A DNA stretch of 64,000 nt from Stenopsyche tienmushanensis (Eukaryota > Arthropoda > Insecta > Trichoptera > Stenopsychidae): positions 992,001-1,056,000 of the forward strand of contig WACJ01000108.1 in the NCBI GenBank assembly GCA_008973525.1, written 5' to 3'. Shown here in pieces: positions 23,502 to 34,904 of the stretch; position 1 is the first letter of the stretch, and each line of letters starts with the position of its first letter. The notes below the pieces were generated by a model. The model made no database searches, was not told the DNA's origin, and worked only from the letters and a program-made list of their open reading frames with translations. A program made the position numbers and the translations under genes.

Positions 23502-24005
23502 TCACAAACAATATTTGTGCTGATTTGAAAACCTTCTCGAAGACACGCCCAATAAATGATGAAAGTTACATCGAAATCGGATTAACGGTATAGGAATGTA
23601 TAGCTTCCAAACATACATCATACCGCAGATATACCAAAAAGGATCGCGGATAATATGAGTACTCGAAAAGGCTGTATATAAACAACCGATTGTGTTGTTC
23701 AGCCTCAATTCACTTTCAGATTCTGTTCGACGCGATCTTATCGCGCAAAACCTGAAATTGGGCAATATTTTCAGATAATCTCCAAAGACAATCGCAAGAT
23801 ATTCCAATTTATTCCGAGCCGCATTACAAAGCCAACAGATAACATCAACGTCGCAGACGAAATCCTGGCAAAGCTCATAATTCAGCGAGGGCTTAAAAAT
23901 CACGCGACTCACTTTATTGCAAATTGAATATAATAACTCGGGGTGATAATTTCGCAATGCGGCGAATAGATCGCGAATTAAAATGTTACAGCGGTCAATT
24001 CGCAC
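23502..24005 (-). other. unassigned 167-codon open frame
   Basis: This is the longest uninterrupted frame in the big intron. The translated product has no recognisable motif, no clear domain pattern and scattered Cys. Its codon pattern is not markedly different from the flanks. Splice-site-like ends were not evident. It is most likely a chance ORF or old repeat. Confidence 0.15.
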
Positions 24006-24426
24006 GGCGATTTATCGGCGCGATTGGAATTGAAACAGTCAATAAATGCGGTAATGTTTGCGCACCAAAACGCATTCCTCAAATACAAGTAAAACAAAAC
24101 ATTAGCCAATAAATTAACAGCGGGGGTCGGAATGATTCATGGCTGCTGAAAACACTACTTAACACTTCTCATGCGGAATTCGTATGATAACAATCGATCA
24201 TTATGCTATTTGATACGGGGGCATTACGCGCGGGGGTGGATTTAGACCCTCATCCGGAGCGTGCGTGTTAAAACAACACAAATACGAAAAATCTCGGATT
24301 ATGCAAATATAACATCCATTCGTGAGGCAGTGAGTGCTTATGTATTTTTATTCACCCCATGTAAATTTACATATCGATGCTGATGTAATAAAATAAGGCG
24401 ACGATGGGCATTTGTAAATATACACA

Positions 24427-24545
24427 AAGCTGCTTTTTTTTTCTACAAGTAGTTAATGTTGATTATTGTTAAATAAACGTCATCTACTTTCGATACAAGA
24501 TGGTTAAGGCTTCAATAGACGTGGCTTAAATTGCAGCGCGGGATT
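24427..24545 (+). repeat. dispersed repeat family G, copy 1
   Basis: The segment with TCTACAAGTAG, ATTGTTAAATAAACGTC, CTACTTTCGATAC and AATAGACGTGGC is an inverted match of 41535-41650. A shorter piece (TTAGACGTGGCTACATT) occurs at about 2264. No coding potential. Confidence 0.55.
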
Positions 24546-25057
24546 TTTTTCAGTTATTTACAATATCAAAAAAATAAAATGAGAAAGAATCGGCTTTGTA
24601 GGAATAATTCCACCAATAATGTAGCTGCCTCTCGCACTTGAGGTGTTTCGAAAGAATTACGACAGGAGTCGCTTTTATAGCACCATTCCATACGTCCACT
24701 CAATAGATACTTCATTCTTGTAAAGCTCCATAAGCTAGCTTTAGTGGCTTTTGTGGCCACTTGGGACTTTTCTTCGGCCTATCCAAAAGCTGTTATGAAA
24801 GTGGTATATGTGTTTATCCTTTTTTGTATTTATCTGTAATGCACCAATGCCTCGCTTAATGCTCTCTATTTTAATGGCATTCAATGAGTGCCAACAAAGC
24901 TTATTGTGGTGAAGAGTTTGAATCTCAATTTAGATGGATTTATTTATAAGCACTTTATTATTTTTTAAAAATACACACACTTCATATTGAGATTAAAGCG
25001 CCCTTCGATACATTCGATCATATAAATAATAATGTACAAAGGCACATACTCTCTTCC

Positions 25058-25275
25058 TCCCGCTTCTGACACCAATGAAGCGTAGGTAACGTGGTGGAGT
25101 CCCCGGGCGGCGCTCCGCTCTTATGTAACCGGGCGGATGAGATGGAGATGGACGGTCGCCGAATAGAAAGTATCTCGTCTTAGATAACTACTTTATTAAT
25201 TCCGAAAGATTACATGTGGCCGCGGGAAGGACGTTCTCCCGCAACCAAGGCTATACTCACGACTCTCACTTCCTG
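25058..25275 (-). mobile_element. LTR family A relic with primer site, reverse orientation
   Basis: Read on the minus strand, LTR sequence (CGCGCAGGAAGTGAGAG, GAACGTCCTTCCCGCGGCC) ends CTACGCTTCA at 25076. It is followed by TGGTGTCAGAAGCGGGA, a one-mismatch version of the tRNA-Leu primer site. The 5' part of the LTR is missing. Confidence 0.7.
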
Positions 25276-25333
25276 CGCGTCACCACCAAATGTCATATAT
25301 ATAATAATAACATATATAACAAATGACATATAT

Positions 25334-25733
25334 CTAATATATAAAAATGAATTGGGTTTGTTCGTTCGAAATGCGCTACCATACCGTTGATCGGATTGCG
25401 ATAAAACTTCGTCCATTTATTGCTAAGGACTCCGCGAGTAACATAGGCATAGTCTTCTAATATATAAAAATCAATGTTTGTTTGTCCGTATTTAATGCGC
25501 TGCCATACCGTTCATTCGATTGCGATAAAACATTGCCAATTTATTGTTTGCACTTTCTCAAAGAATATAGGTATAGTACAATTAGCTTACAGTAGATCTT
25601 ATATATATAAAAATCAACATTTGTTTGTTTGTTCATATTTATAATAAAACAAGATTCGTTTGAAAAATCAGATTTTAAACGATATTTTTAGAATCATTAC
25701 TTATGTGGCAGCAACGCGCCGGGTACCAGCTAG
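25334..25733 (+). mobile_element. Helitron-like non-autonomous element with three internal units
   Basis: The element consists of three diverged units of about 120-130 bp, each opening with TATATAAAAAT and a GTTTGTTTGT-type run. Units 1 and 2 share CCATACCGTT and GATTGCGATAAAAC. The 3' end is GCAACGCGCCGGGTACCAGC followed by TAG, i.e. a CTAG terminus with a GC-rich subterminal stretch, as in Helitron-type elements. Copies are at 30539-30904 (minus) and 43957-44262. It encodes no protein. Confidence 0.65.
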
Positions 25734-25756
25734 TTACTGAAAAAAATTATTTGTAA

Positions 25757-25948
25757 ACGAGATAGGGTACACGCTATAGAAGCAAAACGTTATAGAAAGT
25801 TAAGCACCCAATCAAGATTTGTACATGTTTAGTTTGTTAACAAGTGTAAGCGACTATTGATCCTTTCGGACGACAAAGGATCCACCTGAATAAAATCGAT
25901 GTCGAATCAGATTCGACATACATTCGTTATAAGAGGATTGACTGTGTA
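25757..25948 (+). mobile_element. Tigger/pogo-like MITE relic
   Basis: The right end ATAAGAGGATTGACTG is followed by TA (25947-25948). This is the same terminal motif as at 28013 (AGAAGGATTGACTG|TA) and 38357. The body shares GTACATGTTTAGTTTGTTAAC with the 27800-28013 copy in inverse order. Confidence 0.5.
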
Positions 25949-27449
25949 TGCTTTTTTTTTGCAATGATCACCGCAATGGAAAAAAAGAATATATTTTTCC
26001 TCATGGACGAAAATATCCACGGTTAAAGAAAATTGTTTTTCTTTTCCAATCAGATGAATCGATTTGAAGGCAATTTCCGAAGCCGTCGCCTCTGTCGTCT
26101 CAATAACCGATGAAGGGCTATTAAATCAGGGCATAAATCAGCAACCGAGTGGAAACAATCGGCAGAAAGTTTGTCCAGCGGATAATAGTTCGCCGTGGCA
26201 AGAGTGTTATCTTACCACCTCGTTAGCCACCAGTTCAATTACTGCGGCGGCATTCCGTTCTCAGGCGGACGGATTTGCATACGATCCAAGATAAAAACCA
26301 GCGCACTTTGGGTCGGGAAATTTTATCAACTTTTTTCCTCGGTCCATTTTAGGAGCCGGGGCATCATCACGCCTCCGGGATTTATCCCGGGAAAGAGAGA
26401 CTACTTTAACATTCTTGGCATTTCGAGCACCCCATAAAATGTACTTTTTATAGGGTCGTATTGAGGTTTATACCCTGAAAAGGTTAAGAATGCCGTCGCA
26501 TAAGGATTTATTTGAAAACATGCAAAATAGAGTTCATTGTATATTATGCGATTACCTACGCAATTATTCGGATTTAAGAGCTCGACCCGCGTTAATCTCG
26601 CAGATCTTAATTCAAAGCGTCCCGGATGAAGCCCAATCTTAACGATGCACGCTGAATTAGAGAGTTGCAGTCTTCATCAGTATGCAGTTTGAATATAGTC
26701 ATAAATATGTGGCGAACATCCATTCCAAGCCCACAATTGAAATTTCCGCATATCTCGGAATAACTATATCGGAAACTATGTATACCGCATACCTGATGAA
26801 TCCGAGTTGTTGCAAAGACGCAATAATACATGTCCAGATTTGGGCGACTTGAACGATCATCCCTAAAATAGAACAGCGAAGGTTCATCTTATTTTGGGAT
26901 CCGCCAAAGGTCAAGAGTCACTCGGAGGGACACAAGGTCGATCCGGAGATAAGTGCGAGATAAAATGACGACGTTGACGATGAGAACGCTCGACAGGGTT
27001 AACATGCCGGCAGAACCAGCGCCGTACAATTTATTGAAGTGTTTACTTACTTTAAGATAATTGCTAATTAATTATGCACAACGAGTGACTATTACAATAT
27101 TGTCGTGAGATATGCAGTTTAACGCCGTCGAATGCAGAAATGCACTTCGACTATTGAAGAACAGGTCTGCGGCGGGGCCATTAGCAGTGTAAACAGAAGA
27201 CAGCTGCTTTGCAGCATTTTGAGACTTACGAAGACACAATGAGGTGGATAAATGTCTTTATTTGCTGGATAAAATATTCGGGTCATAAAAGGCATGCCAC
27301 GGGGACAAAGGTGAAGACGAGAAAAATTTACGGTTATGAATTGCCTCGCGATTCTTCATATTGTCGTATTTGCGCAAGAATGTTCTGCAAATAATATATA
27401 TTTAATTTTCTATTATGATTAGGAATTACGCATATATGCGTTCGGATTC

Positions 27450-27612
27450 AAGAAAGAGCATTTTCGCGCATTGAGTGCGGAGATTAGTGAATCGGAGACA
27501 GAGACAGAGAGTGTCTTGCGTCTCATCGTACGCTTGTACGTCGATGGGAAAGACGTGCTGTAAAGGTGTCCCTACACGTCCTAAATATTCACTTGCATTT
27601 CTATGAAAGAAT
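27450..27612 (+). repeat. dispersed repeat family D, copy 1
   Basis: It contains GCGCATTGAGTGCGGAGATT, TCGGAGACAGAGACAG, TCTTGCGTCTCATCGTACGC and CCCTACACGTCCTAAATATT. The same order is seen at 29800-29955 and 34905-35022, and part of it at 62440-62580. Inverted pieces are at 38940-39130 and 51455-51660. No protein is encoded; it may be LTR debris. Confidence 0.6.
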
Positions 27613-27799
27613 ACAATATTTGCACATACAATATCACATCAATCATCAACAGATGACGACAAAATAAGCATTAAAATTTTTTAAAAAAAAAGAAAACCGG
27701 ACCCAATCAAAAAGATAAATCAATTTTCTCATGTCAATAAAAGTCAAGCTTAAATCCAGATTGTGGATCAAAATTTTAGACAGAATAAAAAAACAGGAT

Positions 27800-28013
27800 A
27801 AAGAGTCAATACTCTTATAGCGTTTACTTCATTTATGGCGTCTTTAACGTAAGCAAAGGTTAAAACAAATCAATACCCACTCACGTATGTTTGTCAAATG
27901 TACTTGTTAACAAACTAAACATGTGTACATTTTGTATGGGTGCCTAATTTTCTATAGCGTTTTATGTCTATAGCATGATTCCTATTAAGATATTATAGAA
28001 GGATTGACTGTAA
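27800..28013 (+). mobile_element. Tigger/pogo-like MITE
   Basis: Imperfect inverted ends: AGTCAATACTCTTATAGCG on the left (about 27804) and, inverted, CAGTCAATCCTTCTATAATA on the right, ending at TA 28013-28014. The body includes TTTGTCAAATGTACTTGTTAA. Related termini are at 25757-25948, 28812-28880 and 38243-38357. No transposase is encoded. Confidence 0.6.
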
Positions 28014-28182
28014 TTAAATAACATACATAGAAATTACCATTGGAAGGTAATGCATAAACATGAATATCCTTTATTCTTGAGAATATATGAACCAAATGAA
28101 GATTCGGAATTTTAGCTATTCAAAGAACGACTAAAAGAACGACTGATTGATTAATATGAACGGTTCAAAATTAAATCATGAT

Positions 28183-28662
28183 TAGGGAATCCAATCCCGA
28201 GCCAAAATTTCGATCCCAGGATTTCGGGATTGCATTAGACCATTCCGGGATCCCGGTATCGGGATTTTTTTCCCGATTTCCCGACAAATTATTTTTATCC
28301 GTCGCTGCAGATGAATACTTGTATACTATAATACTTAATAATTATATTGCGAAGGAATATAAAAACTCTGAAGCCCGTATCTATTATATTTCATATCGAT
28401 ATTCCCATTATTAGAGTCGAGGTGTAGTAAATACATCACCGGTAGGGAAAGATTAATATAACAATTTGAAAAGCATATATGTACTGTATATATGTATACA
28501 TAGAATAGACAGTTCTTCAACGTGTAGCCTTCAACGTGCTGGTGATGTGTACGATTTATATTAGATACCAATTTCAATCCCGAAAAATTCGGGATTACGT
28601 TTACTAGTCCCGGGATTCATGAGAACCTAAAACTGTCCGAGATCGCGGGACTGGATTTCTTA
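28183..28662 (-). mobile_element. complete 480-bp non-autonomous hAT element with 8-bp TSD
   Basis: The left end TAGGGAATCCAATCCCG (28183) and right end, inverted, TAAGAAATCCAGTCCCG (to 28662) are terminal repeats with three differences. They are flanked by a perfect direct repeat ATCATGAT at 28175-28182 and 28663-28670, the 8-bp duplication typical of hAT. Subterminal GGGATC/CCGGGATC stretches are repeated near both ends. The interior corresponds to the 5' part of the copies at 5561 and 19736 in reverse orientation (shared TCATATCGATATTCCCATTA) and encodes no transposase domain. Confidence 0.9.
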
Positions 28663-28811
28663 ATCATGATAATAAGCATCAAGGAAGGTCTGATGATGAT
28701 GCCTGAAGCATCTATAGAGATCAAACAAAGATCAATCACAATTAAAATTGCATTGGCAGATTATGTAGTATGTATGTGCAAGAAGAACGGATTAAAGCCG
28801 ATGATGATGTA

Positions 28812-28880
28812 CGGCCAATCCTTCTATAGCGTTCACTTTGTTTGCGGCGTCTTTTATGCAAGCATCGAGTCAATTTAAAA
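28812..28880 (+). mobile_element. Tigger/pogo-like MITE end fragment
   Basis: The fragment GGCCAATCCTTCTATAGCG followed by TTCACTTTGTTTGCGGCG matches the left end of the MITE at 38243 (ACCCTTCTATAGCGTCCAC, TTTGCGCCGTC). The right half is missing. Confidence 0.5.
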
Positions 28881-29799
28881 ATGATCTCAGTATAATGGTG
28901 ATTAACGACGTTAATCGAAGCGCTCTAAAGCGCGTTGGGCTTTAATATGCATATTGGCAATCAACGGGTCGTTATTAACGTCAATTTTTCAAGTGCATTT
29001 ACTCGATCGAGTTTAATAATGCATTATTCAATCCCGATAAGTCATTCGCGGCATACATTAAAATCCTTTGACGCATGCGCAAAACGCATTAAGCCTAGGC
29101 TTTTAAAATTCACCACACACATGCAATAAGCGGCGACGATAAAAACGTGAGATATTTTTCCGCCTGATGAATTTAACGATGAGATTATGCGATGAAAAAT
29201 TAGCCGCGATCAGATGATCGCGACGGTTTCGTAAATTACAAAGACCCCGGCACACGAGCATGGTAATTCTCGATTGAAGAAGAAACAAAAAAAAAAGACG
29301 TCGATGGTGGCTCTTAAGCGTTGCCTTTTTGGGATCAGATCAACGATCGTATCTCGCTTGATCCAAAATGGAAATGTACACATGTAAGTATAATGCTGGA
29401 AATGTCACGTACAATAAAAGTGAACAAATATGCCCGCGAGTTAACCCTGAGCTGGCGCCCTGAAGTCCGGTCAGCGGCATGACTTTCGGGCCATATTTTA
29501 TTTACCATCAAATCCTCGCCATCCGTCTTGCGAGATGGTCTGGAATTAACCTCTCCTGACACATCCTCATAAAAATCCACAGCGATCGGCTCTTTTATCT
29601 GCTGGCTGAGACAAGGTCCAGCGAGGCGTTCATCGATTGAGATGCGATGAAAAACTCGGACACTTGCTCATAAAAACATGTATTTTGTATAGATGCATAA
29701 TTATGATTATTCACGAGAAATCATATCAATCAAAATATGCGTAATGCCACTGTTAATCCATTGATGAGGAATTCCGCATATGCTGCGATCGAACTCGAG

Positions 29800-29955
29800 T
29801 GACAAAGAAAGAGTATTTGCGCACATTGAGTGCGGATATTAGTGAATCGGAGACAGAGATAGGAAGAGTGTCTTGCGTCGCATCATACGCTCGTATATCG
29901 ATGGAAAGGTCGTGCTGTAAAGGTACCCCTACACGTCTAAATATTCACTTGTATT
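29800..29955 (+). repeat. dispersed repeat family D, copy 2
   Basis: Same landmarks as 27450-27612 in the same order: GCGCACATTGAGTGCGGATA, GTGTCTTGCGTCGCATC, GTCGTGCTGTAAAGGTACCC and CCTACACGTCTAAATATTC. By eye it is the best preserved of the three direct copies. Confidence 0.6.
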
Positions 29956-30312
29956 TCTATAAAGGAGTACAATATTTGATTTTCTTCTTTTTTGTAATAT
30001 ATACGGTGGACATTTGAGCATAGCATCTCACTAATCAAAAGGTAATTGTCACAGGCGCAATTCTCATAGATTGAAATAAAGATCATGGCTAATAGCGTCG
30101 TATTTTCAACACCATCTAACAATATTCTTCATTCTACATGGACTTGCACAATCCGATAGCTGACGGACCCGCGGACGCTGTCTATCTTGAAACATAAGCG
30201 CGAAACGCAGAATAACTCAGGGACTCTACGCTCGGAGGCCACCACTCTATGTAACAATGTCATATCCATTATCTGATTTCAAATAATTGAGCACCTGCAG
30301 AAACTAAGATGT

Positions 30313-30328
30313 GGGGGGGGGGGGGGGG
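30313..30328 (+). repeat. homopolymer run of 16 G
   Basis: This is an uninterrupted run of sixteen G in otherwise AT-rich DNA. Such runs are rare in insect genomes, and the exact length is error-prone in any assembly. Confidence 0.95.
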
Positions 30329-30538
30329 AGACAAAAGAAGTTGCTGTCCCCGAATTCACAATATAAAGAAATACAATGTGAAACGATTTTTTTTCTAAAA
30401 GGCTCTGATTACAATAATATTTAATGTCTGTGTTCGCTTCTTATAATATTAGATCAGCATTGTTTAACTTATCCTTTTGAAGGATTTGGGGTGCGACCCA
30501 AAAATGTTAAGAGCCCTTATCAGATATTAGCCGATAAC

Positions 30539-30904
30539 TAATGCGTTGCCGCCACAGAAGTAATAATTCTAAAAATATTGTTTGTTGGTTTTATTATAAA
30601 TATGAACAAACATATAAACATTTATTTATATATATAAGTTCTACTGTAAGTTAATTATACTATACCTATATTATTTGATAAAGTGCAAACAATAAGTTGG
30701 CAAAGTTTTATCGCAATCGAATGAACGGTGTGGCAGCGTATTAAATACGGACAAACAAACATTGATTTTTATATATTAGAAGACTATGCCTATGTTACTC
30801 GCGGAATCCTTAGCAATAAGTGAACAAAGTTTTGTCGCAATCCGTTGAACGGTATGGCAGCGCATTTCGAACGAACAAAACCCAATTCATTTTTATATAG
30901 TAGA
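30539..30904 (-). mobile_element. Helitron-like element, reverse copy
   Basis: Read on the minus strand it repeats the unit order of 25334-25733: a unit with CCATACCGTTCAACGGATTG, a unit with TTCATTCGATTGCGATAAAA, then a third with TTTGTTTG. It ends TGTGGCGGCAACGC near 30539, where the GC-rich CTAG terminus has decayed. Confidence 0.65.
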
Positions 30905-32779
30905 GAAGAAGATAAGAAATTTTAATTATTATTGCCTGATCAATAAAACAGGATAAACTAAATTGAGACATATGAAATGAATGAGAATTAAACTTTTTGA
31001 CTCCTTGGAAAAGTTGATTTTATGTATTCATTTTTTTTCTATTTATTAACAAAAATCGTTAGCTAGAAGATGAAGCTGTATGTAATATATAATAAAATAG
31101 GCATGCTATTGGTGTAGTGGTTGCTTTATGCTACGTATAGATACACAGCAAAGGCGATGCGCTGAATAGCGTATCATATAAAAATTAAATGACCAACTAC
31201 TGGTTGGAGTTTCATTTTTCGTGACGTTCAAACCAATTTGCTCCAAATTATGCCCATTCCCTAATGAATGATTTTTTCGGCAGCCCTCACATTGAATTGC
31301 TGATTAGCGTCATTCCCTATTTGTATTTTTACATCCAGGGCTATATTTGGAACGCTTTACTTCTATTCCTTTTTGACTTGATTGATAATCCGGCGCTCAG
31401 CACGCTCTGTAAATATCTTGCAGTTAACAGATTCAAATAGGTTTAGTAGAGTTTAAAAGCTCTTTGAGAGAATTTATTTTACAAGCATTTGAGGCATCGT
31501 ACATTCCGTACGTACCAGTTTGAAAGAAGTCGATCCAAGTGGTACGAGGACCATTAAGTTGCGATTATAGAACCTGAGAAAATTCGAAAGTAACGTGATA
31601 TTTCATGATCCCAAGTGGGTAATGCATCTTTTTGTTGCTCATTAGCATTCGATTTCATGTTGGCATGTTGAAAACCAATAATTAACAGCAGTTTTATTTG
31701 ACAAGCCGATCCATCCATTCCGTGTGTGTTCGACGCAGGGAAAAAATTGGTTCAAATGCGCGGTATTCATCTTTTTTTGGAAAAGGCATACAATTATGCT
31801 TGACCTTAGGCATGCAGTGTTTTTAAAATGGCGGAAAATATGTGTTGAACGCTTGGCGGTGCACAATTTGATAGATGTAATGATGCGCGCGCATCCAATT
31901 TAATTCGATGCCGCTAAGTGCTTATGTTATACAAATGTAGATAGTTTGCGACCTAAACTGGACAAGTTAATATTAGTAGGTTAACTGCCGTGTTAGGTCA
32001 AAAAAATGATGGCCAGATCGAAATTTCACAAAGATTTTATACTTTCAGGGAAATTAAATTGTTGATAATAACAGTGCTTACAAATGTGTAAGATGACAGA
32101 GATGTACCAGGAATAAATCCATCATTTTTAAGCACTGTCTTTTTGGAACAATCTTTAACTGCAGGCGGTTGTTTTTACGACCAAGACTTGAATGCAAGCA
32201 AGACCAATAAAACCATAAATAACTTAGATGATGAACTGTTATCCATCCAAAGGTACTAATGGTGGTTTAGAAAAATTTAAATCGAACAACAAACGCTCAA
32301 AGGACATCGACTGAAATTGATCATCAGAAAACTATTAAAGATCACAGATTATATAATGTTCATAGTTAAGATGAGTGAAATGAATAGAATAAGCTTAAAA
32401 CACAAACTATCGTCAGATAACAAAGAACAGAGGATGAATATGTGCACTGCTATGTTGATAAGGCAAAGAAAACATCCGTTTTTTTTTGCATCGAGTCATA
32501 ATAGGAGATAAAAAGATTATATTGTTGGCATTCTAAGACAAAAGTAAAATAACTTCACCAAGAAATACATGACGTAACAAAGAAAAACCAAAAAAAAATG
32601 GGGAAAATCAACCATGGTTATGAATCGACGCAAAACTCGGCTTTATTGCTATGAAACATCGCCGAACATTCGATTGAAACGACGCTGTTTTTGTTCCATT
32701 GTGAGTAAACACGGCACGCGCCTTGCGCACAGCTTTTTCATGTCCGAAGTTTCAGTCATTCAGAAATTCAGGTAATTAA

Positions 32780-33125
32780 TTCTGAGCTTTCACATATAGT
32801 AAAATGATCTTAAAAGTTCTAAATACATGTCTTCACTTTGTAAAATTTATACCGATGTTACTATCTGAAAAATACTAAATTAATGTTTCAGTATTTATGT
32901 ATAATAGAAAAAGTGTATTTTTGTAATGTAAACAGAGATTCTGGTGGACTTCTTGAGCTCCCGTTTCATTCCCATCGCCGCTGCGATAATCCCCGATTGT
33001 CGTCTCATTCGGCCGCGGAAACTAAATCGGGGAGTCATTCGCCAGATATTTATACCATTATCTTCGATGATAATCTCGGCGCCGATGAACAGTGGATGCC
33101 AAATTTACGCTCAACTTTCTAACTG
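32780..33125 (+). repeat. long dispersed repeat family I, direct copy
   Basis: About 340 bp match, in inverted orientation, 60070-59695. Shared landmarks in order: GGTAATTAATTCTG, TAAAATGATCTTAAAAGT, TTAATGTTTCAGT, ATCGCCGCTGCGA, TCCCCGA, TTCGCCAGAT, ATACCATTATCTTC and GGATGCCAAATTTACGCTCA. Several frames look open but differ between copies, so coding is doubtful. No terminal repeats are evident. Confidence 0.65.
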
Positions 33126-34019
33126 TAATTTGTGTGTTTTCATTTTGTGGATATGCTTCACCATTTCTGGCTTGAGATCATAAGGTAGGTAGTTTCTACC
33201 ATAGTTTATTTATTATTTGTTTAAACAAGAACTGCTCTCTATGTGTCAGGTCGGGTACTTCTGGGACTACCCTTATACATCTGATGAGATGTTTGTTGTA
33301 TAATCCACACAAGTACGTTGAGATTATTTAAATATTTCTAAAGTGAAGCTTCTATAGACGCAGTAGAGCAAAATTGCCTGAACGTCACACTACGCGCATG
33401 CGTCGCGCCGTCTCTAATATGTGTGAGTGTGAGGTATAGCATAAAGCAACCCATAGACCAGTAGCGCGTCTATTTTATTATATATTACACAAACACAATT
33501 TCTGCTTTTATTTGGGTCTTTATCTTCTATTAATAATATTGTGTGTGTACTAAAATAAAAATTAATTCTAAGTTCTAACCTACCTATACCTTGATAACAT
33601 TTGATCAGACAATGAAAGTCGTGGATTTGAAGTGGTAAATTCTAAATGATTAAATTAAAAAATATTTTTGTATCATAAAATCATCACTTTATACGGAAAG
33701 TGGTTTAATGCATTTTTTCCAAATGAATCAAATCGTGTTGGATTTAATTATCCTTATAGAAACGGCGAGATTCATAATTGCAAAGCCAAAAACGTGTTGT
33801 TCAATACCAAATTGACATTTCCTGGTGTGATTCCATACATGGACTGTTATGCAAGTTCGAAATATGATGATTGTGATCGAATTTGATGACATTGCGAAAT
33901 CGTTCAACCCCTAGAGTGCTGAAATGCGATATATCGCCGATTGCGAAAATAACGAGGATCGCAAACGACGGCTCATTGATAACTTCAAAACGGTCAAAGT
34001 GTTTAGATTGTCGACTCAC

Positions 34020-34127
34020 CCTGACGAAAATGAGGACTTTCGTGTCTCCGATCCTGTATTTTCCCTCGGAGACTCGGATCATCGGGAATTGCGTCGGACA
34101 GTTGCATCTCTCGACCAAATCTCGCAC
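34020..34127 (-). CDS. pigs: pigs exon A: first half of the GAR domain
   Basis: This 108-bp, 36-codon exon is residues 1-36 of the visible protein. The acceptor is TTGTCGTTTTCAG|GTG at 34127 and the donor GTCAGG|GTGAGT at 34020; both borders are phase 0. It encodes VRDLVERCN, then [19 protein letters not shown], then TKVLIFVR, the N-terminal half of the GAR domain with its Cys pair. It joins in frame to [10 protein letters not shown] of exon B 16 kb away. The preceding exon in insect orthologues ends near the residues LDEM and follows the CH domain. I did not find it between 34128 and 64000, so the gene is incomplete here. Confidence 0.95.
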
Positions 34128-34904
34128 CTGAAAACGACAAAAAATAAATAGATTAATAACACAACCACACAGAGAGCTATAATTAATGCGGCAATAAATA
34201 AATTAGTTCGATACCGATAATTAAAATTAACGAGCGCCTGACACAATTAGAACGTTCGACGTGTCCTTCGCGATAAGTGATATCTATATTGGACTAGTTT
34301 TCCCTTTTTCGCCGCCACAATGCCATCGACGACGTCCTTTTTCCATTTTTTTTCCATGTGTAACAATTTCATGACTTCCATTCGGTGTTCACGTGCGTAT
34401 TTACACAGCCACGAGTGATTCCGCCTAAGGACTGCCATATAAATTAAAATAATTTATTAGCGATAAGCTCTATATGGAAATCGAACCTCTTTCTACAAGG
34501 AAACGCTGCGACATTAATTGTCATACAAAACGTCAAACTACAAAATTGTTGCTTCGCTCTAACGGCGTGCGATTGTCTAGCAATGAACGTAAAAGGCGAA
34601 CATATCGCCTTTGATGGACCAAATTGTGTTATTTGATACTGTGATAAATATTCATCACAATTGGGAGACGATCGATACCATTATGTAAATGAAGGCGTTG
34701 CATTGAGAAACAAAAGCCTAAAACGTGTTTGTCATCCACGAACCAACAATGAATATAACCATAATCGTCGAATTAATGGGGATTTGTATGCGGCAATTCA
34801 AAAAATCAATAGTGTTTACAACAAAATTGAGCACAAATACATTCCACCAAATCATAGGCAATACATTTATTATCCAGTTGATGAGTAATCGCGCATATGT
34901 GTGA
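34128..34904. other. upstream pigs intron or intergenic DNA
   Basis: The segment upstream of exon A has the polypyrimidine tract of the acceptor (TTTTTTGTCGTTTTCAG). The plus-strand frame at 34661-34888 runs straight into repeat family D (GTTGATGAG, then CGCGCATATG), so it is probably repeat-derived. No pigs exon was found. Confidence 0.5.

Larger units (their letters stand above)
18061..34019 (-). other. pigs: pigs intron A-B, about 16 kb, transposon-rich
   Basis: The intron splits the GAR domain. The donor is GTCAGG|GTGAGT at 34019 and the acceptor TTTCTTCTTGCAG ends at 18061; both are phase 0. It holds relics of SINE-like, mariner, hAT, LTR family A, Helitron-like and Tigger-like elements, listed separately. 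Of the rest, 20830-22120, 26000-27440, 28890-29790 and 30910-32780 show no gene or repeat that I could identify. Confidence 0.85.

Noticed and set aside
33883..34151. Plus-strand frames opposite pigs exon A
   Set aside because: The minus-strand reading gives the GAR-domain signature with proper splice sites, so the plus-strand frames are shadows.
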